64,000 nt of DNA. It comes from Mycobacterium sp. GA-1841. Lineage in GTDB: Bacteria; Actinomycetota; Actinomycetes; Mycobacteriales; Mycobacteriaceae. The notes under the pieces were generated by a model. It was given only the letters and a program-made list of their open reading frames with translations. It was not told the DNA's origin and ran no database searches. A program made the position numbers and the translations under genes. Of this stretch, positions 48,299 through 57,735 are shown piece by piece (within the stretch, counting starts at the first letter, position 1; each line of letters starts with the position of its first letter). The stretch lies in assembly GCF_001954135.1 (NCBI RefSeq), contig NZ_MBEQ01000029.1, forward strand, positions 1 through 64,000, given 5' to 3'.

Positions 48299-48958
48299 GT
48301 GACTACTCTCGAGGACCCCCGGGTCGCAGACACATTGGACCGGATGTACGCGGCGTCGGCCGAACAGTTCGCGAAACTGCGCGAGGAGGGGTCCCGCAAG
48401 TTCGCCGACCTGTCCCACGCCAGCGCACAGGAACGTGCCGATGCGCTCAGCGACATCTACATGCCGGTGACCCGGGAGGCCGGCCGGTTGTTGTACTCCC
48501 TGGTGCGGGCCACCAAGCCGGCGATCGTCGTCGAATTCGGGATGTCGTTCGGCCTCTCGGCGCTGCATCTGGCATCGGCGGTGCGCGACAACGGAACCGG
48601 GCGGGTGTTCACCACCGAGCTCAGCGCAACCAAGATCGCCTCGGCCAGGCAGACGTTCGCCGACACCGGCCTCGACGACGTCATCACCGTACTCGAGGGC
48701 GATGCGCTCGAAACGCTCAAGACGGTGACCGGCGACATCGGCTTCGTGTTGCTCGACGGCTGGAAGGAGCTCTATCTACCGGTGCTCGAACTCCTTGAGC
48801 CGCAACTCAAGCCGGGTGCGATATTGGTCGCGGACAACACCTCGATGGACGACACCCAGCCGTATCTGGACCACGTGCGGGCGCCGTCCAACGGCTATGT
48901 GAGCGTGAACTTCCTGGCCCGGGACAGCGACAGCATGGAGCTCAGCTGCCGGGTCTAG
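48299..48958 (+). CDS. Class I O-methyltransferase
   Basis: A 219-residue protein of the catechol/caffeoyl-CoA O-methyltransferase type (Methyltransf_3). AIVVEFGMSFGLSALHLASA is motif I, VFTTELSATKIASARQTF motif II, and GFVLLDGWKELYLPVLELLE the metal-binding Asp with motif IV. LVADNTSMDDTQPYLDHVRA follows. Needs SAM and a divalent ion; acceptor unknown. GTG at 48299 is chosen because the earlier frame lies in the leader of the divergent gene. Confidence 0.88.
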   Translation: MTTLEDPRVADTLDRMYAASAEQFAKLREEGSRKFADLSHASAQERADALSDIYMPVTREAGRLLYSLVRATKPAIVVEFGMSFGLSALHLASAVRDNGTGRVFTTELSATKIASARQTFADTGLDDVITVLEGDALETLKTVTGDIGFVLLDGWKELYLPVLELLEPQLKPGAILVADNTSMDDTQPYLDHVRAPSNGYVSVNFLARDSDSMELSCRV

Positions 48959-49028
48959 CCGCGCCGGCACCGCGCCGAGCATCACACCGAGAGCCTGCTC
49001 AGCGTCGAGCGGGCGGGCCTGGCCCTCC

Positions 49029-49868
49029 CTACAGCTCCGCCCGGGCGCGGGCCCGATACGCCGACGGATTCTGACCACAAAACTGGGTGAAACACCGGGT
49101 GAACGAGCTCAGGTTCTCGAAGCCGACGGCGGTCGCGGTGGCCTGCACCGACTGCTCCGGCCCGGCCAGCAGGGCCATGGCCCGCAGCATCCGCGCGTGG
49201 AGAAGGTATGTGCGCCAAGAGATTCCGATGGTTTCGGCGAACAGCCGGCGCAGCGTGCGCTCGGATACCGCAACCGCCCGGCTGACCTCTTCGGCGGTCA
49301 CCGAATCCAGGTGTTCCTTGGTGTAGGCCAATGCGGCTGCCACGATCGGGTGGTCGGTGGTGGGCAGGCTCAACGGGGCCTCGTGGTCGAGTGCCTCGAC
49401 CACGAGATTGGCCAGGGTCCGGAAGAACGAATCGGATTCGGGTTCATCGGCGGCACGGTCGGCCCGCTCGATCGACCACCGCAGCGCGTAGACCATCATC
49501 TCCCGGATCAGCGGCGACACCGCGATGATCCGGGCTCGATCTCCCCCGTCCCGGATCAGCTCGGGATCGAACATCACCGCGATGGTCTTCACGTCGGGGT
49601 TCATCACGGCCTGGTGGTGCAGGCCGGCCGGTATCCACGCGGCTTGTTGCGGTGGCAGCAGATAGTGCGCGGCCTCGGTTTCCACCTCCACGACCCCGTG
49701 CAGCGCGTACTCGATCTGATGCACGTCGTGGAAATGCCAACCGGTGATCAGCCCTTCACCCTCGTACAGGTAGCTGCCCGCTGCCGCCCGGCCGCCCCGA
49801 CGCAGGTCGATGTGCCGAGGCCTGGCCGATTGAGCTAAATCTCTGTCCGAAGTTGCAGAGACGGTCAT
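49029..49868 (-). CDS. AraC-family regulator
   Basis: A 279-residue regulator. Residues about 30-130 form a cupin-like sensing domain (GWHFHDVHQIEYALHGVVEV). Residues about 180-279 are the AraC DNA-binding domain with two HTH units: VTAEEVSRAVAVSERTLRRL and AVGFENLSSFTRCFTQFCGQ, ending NPSAYRARARAEL. It is divergent from the amidohydrolase with 24 bases between starts and is its likely activator. Confidence 0.92.
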   Translation of the reverse strand: MTVSATSDRDLAQSARPRHIDLRRGGRAAAGSYLYEGEGLITGWHFHDVHQIEYALHGVVEVETEAAHYLLPPQQAAWIPAGLHHQAVMNPDVKTIAVMFDPELIRDGGDRARIIAVSPLIREMMVYALRWSIERADRAADEPESDSFFRTLANLVVEALDHEAPLSLPTTDHPIVAAALAYTKEHLDSVTAEEVSRAVAVSERTLRRLFAETIGISWRTYLLHARMLRAMALLAGPEQSVQATATAVGFENLSSFTRCFTQFCGQNPSAYRARARAEL

Positions 49869-49892
49869 GCTTTCGCAGCGTACTACTTAGAT

Positions 49893-51155
49893 ATGCAGAC
49901 CGACGACCTGATTCTGATCAGCATCGACGACCACGTCGTCGAGCCTCCCGACATGTTCCTCCGGCACGTGCCGGCGAAGTACAAGGAAGAGGCTCCGATC
50001 GTCGTCACCGACGACAAGGGCGTCGACCAGTGGATGTACCAGGGCCGCCCGCAGGGCGTGTCCGGGCTCAACGCCGTGGTGTCCTGGCCGGCCGAGGAGT
50101 GGGGCCGCGATCCGGCCGGCTTCGCCGAGATGCGCCCCGGTGTGTACGACGTGCACGAGCGGGTCCGCGACATGGACCGCAACGGCATCCTGGCCTCGAT
50201 GTGTTTCCCGACCTTCACCGGTTTCTCCGCCCGCCACCTCAACATGCACCGCGAGGAGTCGACGCTGGTGATGGTGTCGGCCTACAACGACTGGCACATC
50301 GACGAGTGGGCCGGGTCGTACCCCGGCCGGTTCGTCCCGATCGCGATCCTGCCCACGTGGAACCCCGAGGCCATGTGTCGGGAGATCCGCCGGGTCGCCG
50401 CCAAAGGCTGCCGCGCGGTCACCATGCCCGAACTGCCCCACCTCGAAGGCCTGCCGAGCTACTTCGACGAGGACTACTGGGGCCCGGTGTTCCGGACGCT
50501 GTCCGAGGAGAACGTGGTGATGTGCCTGCACATCGGCACCGGGTTCGGCGCGATCTCGATGGCCAAGGACGCCCCGATCGACAACCTGATCATCCTGGCC
50601 ACCCAGGTCTCGGCCATGTGCGCCCAGGACCTGCTCTGGGGCCCGGCGATGCGCAACTACCCCGACCTCAAGTTCGCCTTCTCCGAGGGTGGAATCGGTT
50701 GGATTCCGTTCTATCTGGACCGCAGCGATCGGCATTACACGAATCAGAAGTGGCTGCGCCGCGACTTCGGCGACAAGCTGCCCTCCGATGTGTTCCGTGA
50801 GCATTCACTGGCCTGCTACGTGACGGACAAGACGTCGCTGAAGCTGCGCCATGAGATCGGCATCGACATCATCGCCTGGGAGTGCGACTACCCGCACTCA
50901 GACTGCTTCTGGCCCGACGCCCCCGAGCGGGTACTGGCTGAGCTGAACGCCGCCGGCGCAAGCGATTCGGACATCAACAAGATCACGTGGGAGAACTCGG
51001 CCCGGTTCTTCAGCTGGGATCCGTTCAAGCACACCGCACGCGATCAGGCCAACGTCGGCGCCCTTCGCGCCAAGGCCACCGACGTCGACACCTCGATCCG
51101 CCCGCGCGCGGAGTGGGCCCGCCTCTACGAGCAGAAGCAACTCGCCAAGGCCTGA
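49893..51155 (+). CDS. Amidohydrolase_2 family metal hydrolase
   Basis: A 420-residue TIM-barrel protein. ISIDDHVVEPPDMF replaces the usual D-x-H-x-H metal motif with D-D-H; MCLHIGTGFGAISM has the next His and FAFSEGGIGWIPFYLDRSD the region of the third. WECDYPHSDCFWPDAPE gives the C-terminal Asp. This is the ACMSD/OH-DDVA type (PF04909), which decarboxylates or hydrolyses aromatic or cyclic acids. In mycobacteria such proteins are numerous and mostly uncharacterised. Under likely control of the divergent AraC protein. Ends before a strong hairpin. Confidence 0.88.
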   Translation: MQTDDLILISIDDHVVEPPDMFLRHVPAKYKEEAPIVVTDDKGVDQWMYQGRPQGVSGLNAVVSWPAEEWGRDPAGFAEMRPGVYDVHERVRDMDRNGILASMCFPTFTGFSARHLNMHREESTLVMVSAYNDWHIDEWAGSYPGRFVPIAILPTWNPEAMCREIRRVAAKGCRAVTMPELPHLEGLPSYFDEDYWGPVFRTLSEENVVMCLHIGTGFGAISMAKDAPIDNLIILATQVSAMCAQDLLWGPAMRNYPDLKFAFSEGGIGWIPFYLDRSDRHYTNQKWLRRDFGDKLPSDVFREHSLACYVTDKTSLKLRHEIGIDIIAWECDYPHSDCFWPDAPERVLAELNAAGASDSDINKITWENSARFFSWDPFKHTARDQANVGALRAKATDVDTSIRPRAEWARLYEQKQLAKA

Positions 51156-51162
51156 GGCCGGC

Positions 51163-51223
51163 GTTGACGCTGCGCTGAGGGCGGGACAGTTCGAGTCCAC
51201 AACGCCCTCAGCGCAGGCTCAAC
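51163..51223. terminator. Strong bidirectional hairpin between convergent genes
   Basis: CTGCGCTGAGGGCG (51170-51183) pairs exactly with CGCCCTCAGCGCAG (51203-51216), with GTTGA/TCAAC outside as a further stem and a 19-base loop. There is no U-run, as is usual for mycobacterial terminators. It separates the amidohydrolase from the convergent unknown gene. Confidence 0.7.
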
Positions 51224-51239
51224 AATTCGATGACGACAT

Positions 51240-51743
51240 TCAGGCGCGCAGGGTAACGCCGCCACCCTTCGCGTTCATCGACGTGAAGGCCTCCGCAGCG
51301 GCGACGTCTTCGGCAGAGATGCACGCTGCGGTCGCGGCCAGTGCTTTGAACGCCCGCGCGGCCGAGCTGAGGCTGTGCCCGAAAACGTGGCTGGGGTCCG
51401 GCGATTCACCCCAGACGAGCACTTCGGCGCACCCCGTGGGGATCTGTTGACCGGCCCCGGAAATGGCACGTGCATACGCGTCGGCCCCCATGACCAGAAC
51501 ACACTGTTCTTCATCCGGAAGTCCGGGCGCTGCCGCCTCGTCGACAAGCTCCGCACCGAGAATCTGGACGGGCCGAGCCGCGTCCGGGGCGCCGGCGTTC
51601 TCGAGGAGTTGCACGCTGACCCGCCAGCCACTCATCATCCGGTCGACGATCAAGCCCCCGGCGTTGGCGGCGAGTTCCGCGGCGTCACGGGCGATCACGT
51701 GCATGCGGTAAGTCACAGCGCCGCAGTCTTTTCCGCTTTTCAT
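51240..51743 (-). CDS. Hypothetical protein of 167 aa coupled to a P450 remnant
   Basis: The frame from ATG at 51743 reads MKSGKDCGAVTYRMHVIARD and continues as a soluble alpha/beta protein (AANAGGLIVDRMMSGWRVSV; EEQCVLVMGADAYARAIS; EVLVWGESPDPSHVFGHSLS). I do not recognise a domain. The ATG overlaps the stop of the P450 remnant as ATGA, so its expression depends on that broken gene's promoter and operator. Likely a real gene that lost its original partner. Convergent with the amidohydrolase. Confidence 0.6.
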   Translation of the reverse strand: MKSGKDCGAVTYRMHVIARDAAELAANAGGLIVDRMMSGWRVSVQLLENAGAPDAARPVQILGAELVDEAAAPGLPDEEQCVLVMGADAYARAISGAGQQIPTGCAEVLVWGESPDPSHVFGHSLSSAARAFKALAATAACISAEDVAAAEAFTSMNAKGGGVTLRA

Positions 51744-51865
51744 CGCAGCACCCGCACCGGTACGTGCGCCCAGCCGGCGACCCGCATGCGCCGATACGTC
51801 TCGTAGGGCCCGTTGAAGAAGTCCTCCGAGAAGGGATCGAACACCACCTGTGACGTCGTCACCAT
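51740..51865 (-). pseudogene. Cytochrome P450 reduced to its two ends (41 codons)
   Basis: ATG at 51865 with GGGAGG upstream gives 41 codons. The first about 28 residues, with VVFDPFSEDFFNGPYETYRR, are the standard N-terminus of bacterial P450s. The last about 13, VAGWAHVPVRVLR, look like a P450 C-terminus. The whole catalytic middle (I helix, ExxR, Cys ligand; some 370 codons) is missing, without a frame shift. The product cannot bind haem. An internal deletion is the simplest origin. Confidence 0.7.
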
Positions 51866-51913
51866 GACCTCCCGCTGGAACACCCGACCCGCCCCCGACA
51901 TCATTCCGGGACG

Positions 51914-51939
51914 CCCAACTGTAATAGTTACAGTAGGTT
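51914..51939. promoter_or_regulatory. Operator-like palindrome upstream of the P450 remnant
   Basis: CTGTAA-TAG-TTACAG (51919-51933) is a perfect inverted repeat, and outer CCAAC/GGTTGG words extend it imperfectly. TetR and related repressors of P450 operons use this type of site. No regulator gene is adjacent now. Confidence 0.5.
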
Positions 51940-51959
51940 GGGTACAAGTAGGCGATCGG

Positions 51960-53705
51960 CTAGTGCGTGATCTGCCAGTCCGCGGCTTCGCGCTGCTGAT
52001 TCCAGAACTCCCGGAAACGGAAGTAGCGGCCGCCTTCAGCCAGCAGTTCGTCGATGCTGCCGTCCTCGACGATCCGTCCGCCGTCGAGGAACAGCACCCG
52101 GTCCGCGTGGCGGATGCTGGCCAGTCGGTGCGCGACGATCACCCGGGTGCGCGACCGCTCGTCGGCGGTCAGCGCGTCGACGACGGCCGACTCGTTCTCG
52201 GTGTCCAGCGCGCTGGTGGCCTCGTCGACCAGCAGCACCGGCGCCGGCTTGACCAACGCGCGGGCAATGCTGACCCGCTGGCGTTCGCCACCGGACAGGG
52301 CCGTACCGGCCTCACCGACCTTGGCGCCGTCGCCCTCGGGCAACCGGGCGGTCAGCTCGTCCACCCGGGCCAGCCGCGCGGCGGTCGCCAGCTGCTCGGC
52401 GTCGGCGTCCGGATCGCCGACGAGAATGTTCTCCCGGATCGTGCCGTCGAACAGATACGGATGCTGGAACACCACACTCGTTGCCGCCCTGCGGGTTTCC
52501 GCGTCCATCTGGGTTGTGTCGACGCCGTCGATCAACACCCGGCCCGCGGTCGGCTGGTGCAGCCCGGCGATGAGCGACAGGATGGTGCTCTTGCCGGACC
52601 CGGACGGACCGACGATCGCCGTGGTGCCACCGGGTTGCAGCACGAAGCTGACCTCCTGCAGTACCGGGGTGTCGCCGTAACCGAAAGTGACGCCGTCGAA
52701 TTCGATGCGCGGCGCGTCCGTGACGGACAGCGTGGCCGTGCCCGCGGTCATCACCGGGGCGTCGAGCACGGCCCCGATGCGATCAAGGGTGGCCCGGGTC
52801 GATTCGATCGCCGGCGCCAACTCCGACAATGCCGTGAACGGTTCGAGATAGCGGACGGCCACGACGATCATCGCGATCGCCTCGGGTACACCGAGAGTGC
52901 CGCGCACCGTGAGCACCGTGGCCATGCCGGCCAGGATCAGCAGCGCCAATTGACTGGCCACACTGAACAACAACTGCCCGGGCACCTGCATCAGCAGTAG
53001 CCGCATGCTCGCTCCGTGCTGGGCGGCCAGGGCGTCACCCACCATGCTGCGGGCCGGTTCCACTCGGCGCGCGGCGCGCAACGCTTGCTGGGTGCGGGCG
53101 AACTCGATGATGCGTTCGGTGAAGGCGCGGTTGGTCTCGTCGGCCACGGCGTCGGCCTTGCGGCTGAGCCGGCCCGATGCCCACAGCGCACCGAGCAGGA
53201 TCGCCACGCCGGCCAATGCGGCCACGCCCAGTGGCACCGAGATGAACAGCAGCGCGCCCGCAATGGCTGCCGGAAGCAGGATCGCACCGATCAGCGGGGT
53301 CAGCAGGTTGACCACCATGCCGACGAGCTCCGGTCCGGTGGCCGCGATCGCCTGGCGGGCATTGGCGGTGTTCGCGCCGGCGGCACCGCCCAGCCAGTCC
53401 ATCCGGATGCTGGGCAACCGGTCGGCCACGTCGTGTTGCGTGTGGTCCAGCAGCGCGAAGCCCAGATCGAAGCCCAGGCGCGAGGTGGCGGTGTCGACGA
53501 TCCAGCCGATGACGGTCGCGGCGGTGAGCCAGCCCAGCCACGGCAGCGCATCACGTGGCACATCGCTGAACAACGCTGCCACCAGCGGGATCAACAGCAC
53601 GGTGCCCGCCGCCCGGATCACCACCGAGACCAGCGTGAGCGCGGCGTAGACGCTGACCTTTCCCCGGCGGTCGGCCGGGATGAGGGTGATCAGAGTGCGG
53701 ATCAT
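51960..53705 (-). CDS. irtB: Siderophore ABC importer subunit IrtB
   Basis: A 581-residue half-transporter of the exporter fold that works as an importer. Membrane segments fill residues 1 to about 310 ([20 protein letters not shown]). The nucleotide-binding part has [20 protein letters not shown] (Walker A), [20 protein letters not shown] (signature) and [13 protein letters not shown] (Walker B). With IrtA it takes up Fe-carboxymycobactin. ATG at 53705 overlaps the irtA stop as ATGA. No fabG2-type gene follows here; the next is a P450 remnant. Confidence 0.93.
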   Translation of the reverse strand: MIRTLITLIPADRRGKVSVYAALTLVSVVIRAAGTVLLIPLVAALFSDVPRDALPWLGWLTAATVIGWIVDTATSRLGFDLGFALLDHTQHDVADRLPSIRMDWLGGAAGANTANARQAIAATGPELVGMVVNLLTPLIGAILLPAAIAGALLFISVPLGVAALAGVAILLGALWASGRLSRKADAVADETNRAFTERIIEFARTQQALRAARRVEPARSMVGDALAAQHGASMRLLLMQVPGQLLFSVASQLALLILAGMATVLTVRGTLGVPEAIAMIVVAVRYLEPFTALSELAPAIESTRATLDRIGAVLDAPVMTAGTATLSVTDAPRIEFDGVTFGYGDTPVLQEVSFVLQPGGTTAIVGPSGSGKSTILSLIAGLHQPTAGRVLIDGVDTTQMDAETRRAATSVVFQHPYLFDGTIRENILVGDPDADAEQLATAARLARVDELTARLPEGDGAKVGEAGTALSGGERQRVSIARALVKPAPVLLVDEATSALDTENESAVVDALTADERSRTRVIVAHRLASIRHADRVLFLDGGRIVEDGSIDELLAEGGRYFRFREFWNQQREAADWQITH

Positions 53706-56302
53706 CGGGCAACCTCTCCTGCGGTGACGGCATCTGCCGGGTGCAGCGACTGGCCGGTCTGCCACAGCTGCTGGTAGCGCCCGCCGGCGGTCAGCAGGTC
53801 GTCGTGGGTGCCGATCTCGGCGATGCGGCCGCCGTCGAGGACCACGATCTGATCGGCGTGGGTGATGGTGTGCAGCCGGTGTGCGATCACCAGCACAGTC
53901 CGATCTTTGGTCAGCCGGTTGAGCGCCTGCTGCACAAGGTATTCCGACTCCGGGTCGGCGAAGGCAGTCGCCTCGTCGAGGATCAGCACCGGCGTGTCGG
54001 CCAGGATGGCCCGGGCGATGGTCAGGCGCTGCCGCTCGCCGCCGGACAATGCCGACGACGCGCCGAGCACCGTCTGGTAACCGTCGGGCAGCCGCAGGAT
54101 CCGCTCGTGGATCTGGGCATCCCGGGCCGCCCGTTCGATGCGCTCGAGGGACGCGTCGGGATCGGCCAACGCGATGTTCTCGGCGACGGTGCCGGCCACC
54201 AGTTGGGTCTCTTGCAGGACGAATCCGACCTGGCGATACAGCTCCTCAGCCGACATCGATCGAATATCCCTGCCGCCCAGTTGGATCGAGCCGGAGTCGA
54301 CGTCGTGGAACCGGGCCAGCAGCGCGGCCAGGGTGGACTTGCCCGAGCCCGACGGGCCGACAAGCGCGGTCACCGTGCCCGGGCGCAGGGTCAGCGAGAC
54401 ATCGTGGATCACCGGCACGCTCGGGCGGTATCCGAAGGTCACTCGGTCGAACGCGACAGCGCCCTGGGCGCCCTGCGCGTCGGCACTGGTGGCGTCGTCG
54501 CGCACCGCCAGATCCGCCTCGTCGAGCGTATTCTGGATGCGCCGTGCGGCCAGCATGCCGCCGCGGATCCCGCCCAGCCCGTAGCCCACGCCGAGCAACC
54601 GGACCCCGAATGTGGTGCCCAGCAAGAGGAACGGCATCAGATCGACCGCAGCCATGGAACCGCCGATGATCATCGGCGTGCCGACGACGGCGATCAGCCA
54701 CAGGAATGTACCGGGCCGGGTGACCAGATCCATGAGCGACTTCTTGCCCGTGAACGGACGCTGCCAGTCGACCAGGAAGCCGATGTATTCGTCGAGACGA
54801 CGGCGGAAGCTGGATGAGGCCGCGCCGCCGAACACCCGGACGACGGGTTGACCTTCGAGGTAGGCGCCGGCCTCACCGCTCATCCGGTCCGCCCAGCGCT
54901 GTGCCTGACCGATCTTGGCACCGGACTGGATCGTCATCACCGACATCAACACCAGGTAGGTGAGCACCGGGATGAAGAGCACCAGCGCCAGCCGCCAGTC
55001 GACGGTGAACAGATAGACCAGCACGGCCACCGGCGCGATCACCGCCGCGACAGCATCCGGGATCGCGTGGGTGACCAGGTAGTGCAGGGACAGGGTGTCG
55101 TCCTGCACGAGCTGTTTGATCGAGCCGGAGCCGCGGGCGGTGAACCAGCCCAACGGCAGTCGCGCCATCTTCGTCAAAAGCCGGGTGCGCAGCTCGCGGG
55201 CAAACGTCGCGTCGAGCCGGTGCAACCACAAGGTGAGCCCGGCGCCCAGCAGCGCCCCCAGTCCCATCAGCCAGACCGCGGTCAAACCCAAAGTCCACAG
55301 CCGGGATTCGTCGGCGCCGGCTACCAGCAGCCGGGACAATTCGACCAGCAGCACGAACGGCGCGAGCTGGATCAACGTGATGATCGCCTGCAGCACGCCC
55401 GACACGATCAGCGGGGTTTTCAGCGGCGCCAGCAGTCGACCGGCTCCCTGTGCGCGCCAGGTACCGCGGGCGGGCGACGCGGCGGCCGGTGCGGTGACAG
55501 GCTCGGCGGCCTCAGGTTTCGTGACCTCGGGCACGGCCTCGGGCGCCGTCTCGGCCTCGGTGCGATCGGTACCCATCGCCCGGCCTTCGGTCCAGTAGGC
55601 CTGGGCGTGCAGCTCGGACTTGGGAAAGCCGAATTCTTCACGCAGTCGGGTGCGCAGGTGTTTGAGTGAGCCGGCTTCCGGCGTCACCCAGCAGTACCAG
55701 TCCGACCAGTCCCGGGTCTCGACCGCGGCGGCCAGTGACGTCGCGTCGTGGCGTTCGGCCCAGTGCACCCGCAGTCGCGGATGCTCGGCGAGGGGGATGA
55801 GCCGATCGTTCTCGTCGTGCTGCTCGAGGTACACCTCGATGGGGATGTCGTGCGGCACAATGCCGATGATCCCGTTGATGGCCGGGATCGCCGCCGCGTC
55901 ACCGATCAACAGGTAGCCCGCCGGCAGATCCTCCGGCAGGGTGAACCCCTTGGAGCCGAGGCTCATCACCGGGATGGTGTCGCCCGGTGTGGCCGTCCGG
56001 GCCCACTTCGATGCCGGTCCCGACGGCTCGTGCAGCACCACGTCGACCGCGAAATGTCCGGTGTCGGGATCCATTTCGGACATGGTGTAGCCGCGCTGGA
56101 ACTCGGTCTTGGAGCCGTCGGGATCCGGGACCCAGAAGCGCAGATACGAGGTGGGCTCGGCGACAGCATCCTCGAACACCGTCGGCGAATGCAGGCGCAG
56201 GCGCAGCATGTTGGGAGTCAGGTAGGTGGTCTCGACCACGGTCGCCTGGTGATCGCGCGCGCCGAAGCCGCGCATCATCACTCCCTGAAATCCGCGTGCC
56301 AT
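53702..56302 (-). CDS. irtA: Siderophore ABC importer subunit IrtA with SIP reductase domain
   Basis: An 866-residue protein in three parts. Residues about 10-245 are a siderophore-interacting FAD domain ([45 protein letters not shown]) that reduces the imported Fe(III). A low-complexity linker (residues about 250-280) leads to the membrane domain ([20 protein letters not shown] onward) and to an ATPase with [40 protein letters not shown] and [13 protein letters not shown]. In the Walker B region Phe-Ala replaces Ser-Ala, which is common in IrtA. TetR, irtA and irtB form one operon. Confidence 0.95.
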   Translation of the reverse strand: MARGFQGVMMRGFGARDHQATVVETTYLTPNMLRLRLHSPTVFEDAVAEPTSYLRFWVPDPDGSKTEFQRGYTMSEMDPDTGHFAVDVVLHEPSGPASKWARTATPGDTIPVMSLGSKGFTLPEDLPAGYLLIGDAAAIPAINGIIGIVPHDIPIEVYLEQHDENDRLIPLAEHPRLRVHWAERHDATSLAAAVETRDWSDWYCWVTPEAGSLKHLRTRLREEFGFPKSELHAQAYWTEGRAMGTDRTEAETAPEAVPEVTKPEAAEPVTAPAAASPARGTWRAQGAGRLLAPLKTPLIVSGVLQAIITLIQLAPFVLLVELSRLLVAGADESRLWTLGLTAVWLMGLGALLGAGLTLWLHRLDATFARELRTRLLTKMARLPLGWFTARGSGSIKQLVQDDTLSLHYLVTHAIPDAVAAVIAPVAVLVYLFTVDWRLALVLFIPVLTYLVLMSVMTIQSGAKIGQAQRWADRMSGEAGAYLEGQPVVRVFGGAASSSFRRRLDEYIGFLVDWQRPFTGKKSLMDLVTRPGTFLWLIAVVGTPMIIGGSMAAVDLMPFLLLGTTFGVRLLGVGYGLGGIRGGMLAARRIQNTLDEADLAVRDDATSADAQGAQGAVAFDRVTFGYRPSVPVIHDVSLTLRPGTVTALVGPSGSGKSTLAALLARFHDVDSGSIQLGGRDIRSMSAEELYRQVGFVLQETQLVAGTVAENIALADPDASLERIERAARDAQIHERILRLPDGYQTVLGASSALSGGERQRLTIARAILADTPVLILDEATAFADPESEYLVQQALNRLTKDRTVLVIAHRLHTITHADQIVVLDGGRIAEIGTHDDLLTAGGRYQQLWQTGQSLHPADAVTAGEVAR

Positions 56303-57015
56303 CAGCGGTCCTCTCTCACGGCGGTCAACTCCGCCACGATGTCGGTAATGGGTCTGCCGGGCGCCACGGAGGTCAGCAGTCCCCGGATCAGAGCCTTCAT
56401 CAGAAATTCGAGGTACTGCGGGCTGCGCAGTTGGGTGCCCGCTGCGTGTACCGGAGCCAGCGCGGCGTCGTCGGCCAGCCGTTCGGCCGCCGCGTCCCGC
56501 TCGGTGACGAATCCGTCGTCACCGCCGCTGGCCTCGGCTTTGAGTTCGTGCTGGGCGGCCAGCCCGATGGCCAGCACCGCCACCGAACTGCTGAGCAGGG
56601 CCGCAGCCTCGGCGGTGTAGCCGCGCCGGCCCAGCGCGGCGATCTCGTCGGCCAGCAGTCGCGCGCCGGCCTCGCCGCGCGGGAACAGCACCTGCATGTA
56701 GGTGGCCAGCCCCGGGTGTCCGAGCGCGTATCCGTGCAGGCTCACCCCGAAGGCGAGCAGGTGTTCTTCGACGGACCGGGCGGGATCGTCGACCAGCACC
56801 AGTTCGGCGAGCAGACTTTCCCCGACCAGCCGTTCCAGTTCCCAGCGGCCGCTGAGGTGGCGGTACAGGGCGGTTGCCGACACTCCGAGTTTGGCCGCCA
56901 CCCCGTTGATGCTCAGGTTGCGCATACCGAGGTCGCGCCCGGCGGTGACGATGTCGGACAGCGCGATGAGCGGCGGCCGGCCGCCCACTCGCGCGGCGAC
57001 ACCAGATCCGGTCAC
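56302..57015 (-). CDS. TetR-family regulator, first gene of the irtAB operon
   Basis: A 237-residue TetR protein. [20 protein letters not shown] and [15 protein letters not shown] form the HTH. The C-terminal domain ([20 protein letters not shown]) fits the TetR_C type of tetracycline-repressor relatives. Its TGA overlaps the irtA ATG as TGATG, so regulator and importer are made together. A local regulator for mycobactin uptake would be additional to IdeR. GTG start at 57015, 32 bases after the palindrome. Confidence 0.85.
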   Translation of the reverse strand: MTGSGVAARVGGRPPLIALSDIVTAGRDLGMRNLSINGVAAKLGVSATALYRHLSGRWELERLVGESLLAELVLVDDPARSVEEHLLAFGVSLHGYALGHPGLATYMQVLFPRGEAGARLLADEIAALGRRGYTAEAAALLSSSVAVLAIGLAAQHELKAEASGGDDGFVTERDAAAERLADDAALAPVHAAGTQLRSPQYLEFLMKALIRGLLTSVAPGRPITDIVAELTAVREDR

Positions 57016-57046
57016 GACTACCTCCGTGGGAAAGTTACCCCCACAA

Positions 57047-57064
57047 ACTAAGGGTCACCTTAGT
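57047..57064. promoter_or_regulatory. IdeR-like palindrome before TetR-irtA-irtB
   Basis: ACTAAGG-GTCA-CCTTAGT is a perfect 7+4+7 inverted repeat. Read on the minus strand it gives TAAGGTGACCCTTA, which keeps the AGGTnA and CTnA words of the IdeR iron box, though not its whole consensus. Either IdeR or the TetR protein could bind it. Confidence 0.5.
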
Positions 57065-57085
57065 CATCGTCAACTACTTTCTTTT

Positions 57086-57107
57086 TAACAGAGCAAGTGC
57101 TCTGTTA
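57086..57107. promoter_or_regulatory. 22-bp TetR operator
   Basis: TAACAGAGCA and TGCTCTGTTA are exact inverse copies around AG. It ends 10 bases before the TetR GTG, so the repressor should block its own operon. Confidence 0.75.
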
Positions 57108-57117
57108 CCGTGTCGAG

Positions 57118-57735
57118 GTGCCCCGGCCCCGACGCTATGACCCCGATGCGGTTCTCGATGCTGCCGAAACCCTGGCTGCACAGGCCGGACCGGCAGCAGT
57201 GACCATCCGCGCCATCAGTGAGGCGGTCGGGTTGTCCAACGGCGCGCTGTATCACTCGTTCGGATCCCGCGCCGGCTTGCTGGGGCAGGCCTGGCTGCGG
57301 GCCGGGCGTCGATTCCTGGCGTTGCAACGCGAGCTGGTCGACGCCGCTCGACCCGGCACCGACGCCATCGCCGCCGCGGCCTACGCGCCGGTGGTCTTCG
57401 CCGAGCGTCACCCGGCCTCGGCCCGGTTGCTGCTGCAGGTGCGCCGTGAACAGATCCTCGGCCCCGACGTGCCCGGGGACCTCGCCGAGCAATTGCAGGC
57501 CCTGGAAACCCAATTGGTCGATTTGATGATCGAGCTTGCGACGGCTGCGTGGGACCGGTGCGACCGGGCCGCCGTCGACACCGTGACGACGTGCATCGTC
57601 GACCTGCCGACGGCAATCCTGTTGCAGCGCAATCGTCTTGCCGACCCGACTGCCCGCCACCATCTCAATGCGGCCGTGACGGCCGTGCTGACGGTCGGCC
57701 CCGCTCCCCTCCCTCAACCGAAAGGACGCTCATGA
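57118..57735 (+). CDS. TetR-family regulator
   Basis: A 205-residue TetR protein. RRYDPDAVLDAAETLAAQAG and VTIRAISEAVGLSNGALYHS form the DNA-binding part, followed by FGSRAGLLGQAWL. GTG at 57118 is chosen because the longer frame from 57097 lies inside the operator. It overlaps the enoyl-CoA hydratase gene as ATGA, so the pair is an autoregulated operon that should respond to an acyl-CoA or similar ligand (inference). Confidence 0.88.
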   Translation: MPRPRRYDPDAVLDAAETLAAQAGPAAVTIRAISEAVGLSNGALYHSFGSRAGLLGQAWLRAGRRFLALQRELVDAARPGTDAIAAAAYAPVVFAERHPASARLLLQVRREQILGPDVPGDLAEQLQALETQLVDLMIELATAAWDRCDRAAVDTVTTCIVDLPTAILLQRNRLADPTARHHLNAAVTAVLTVGPAPLPQPKGRS

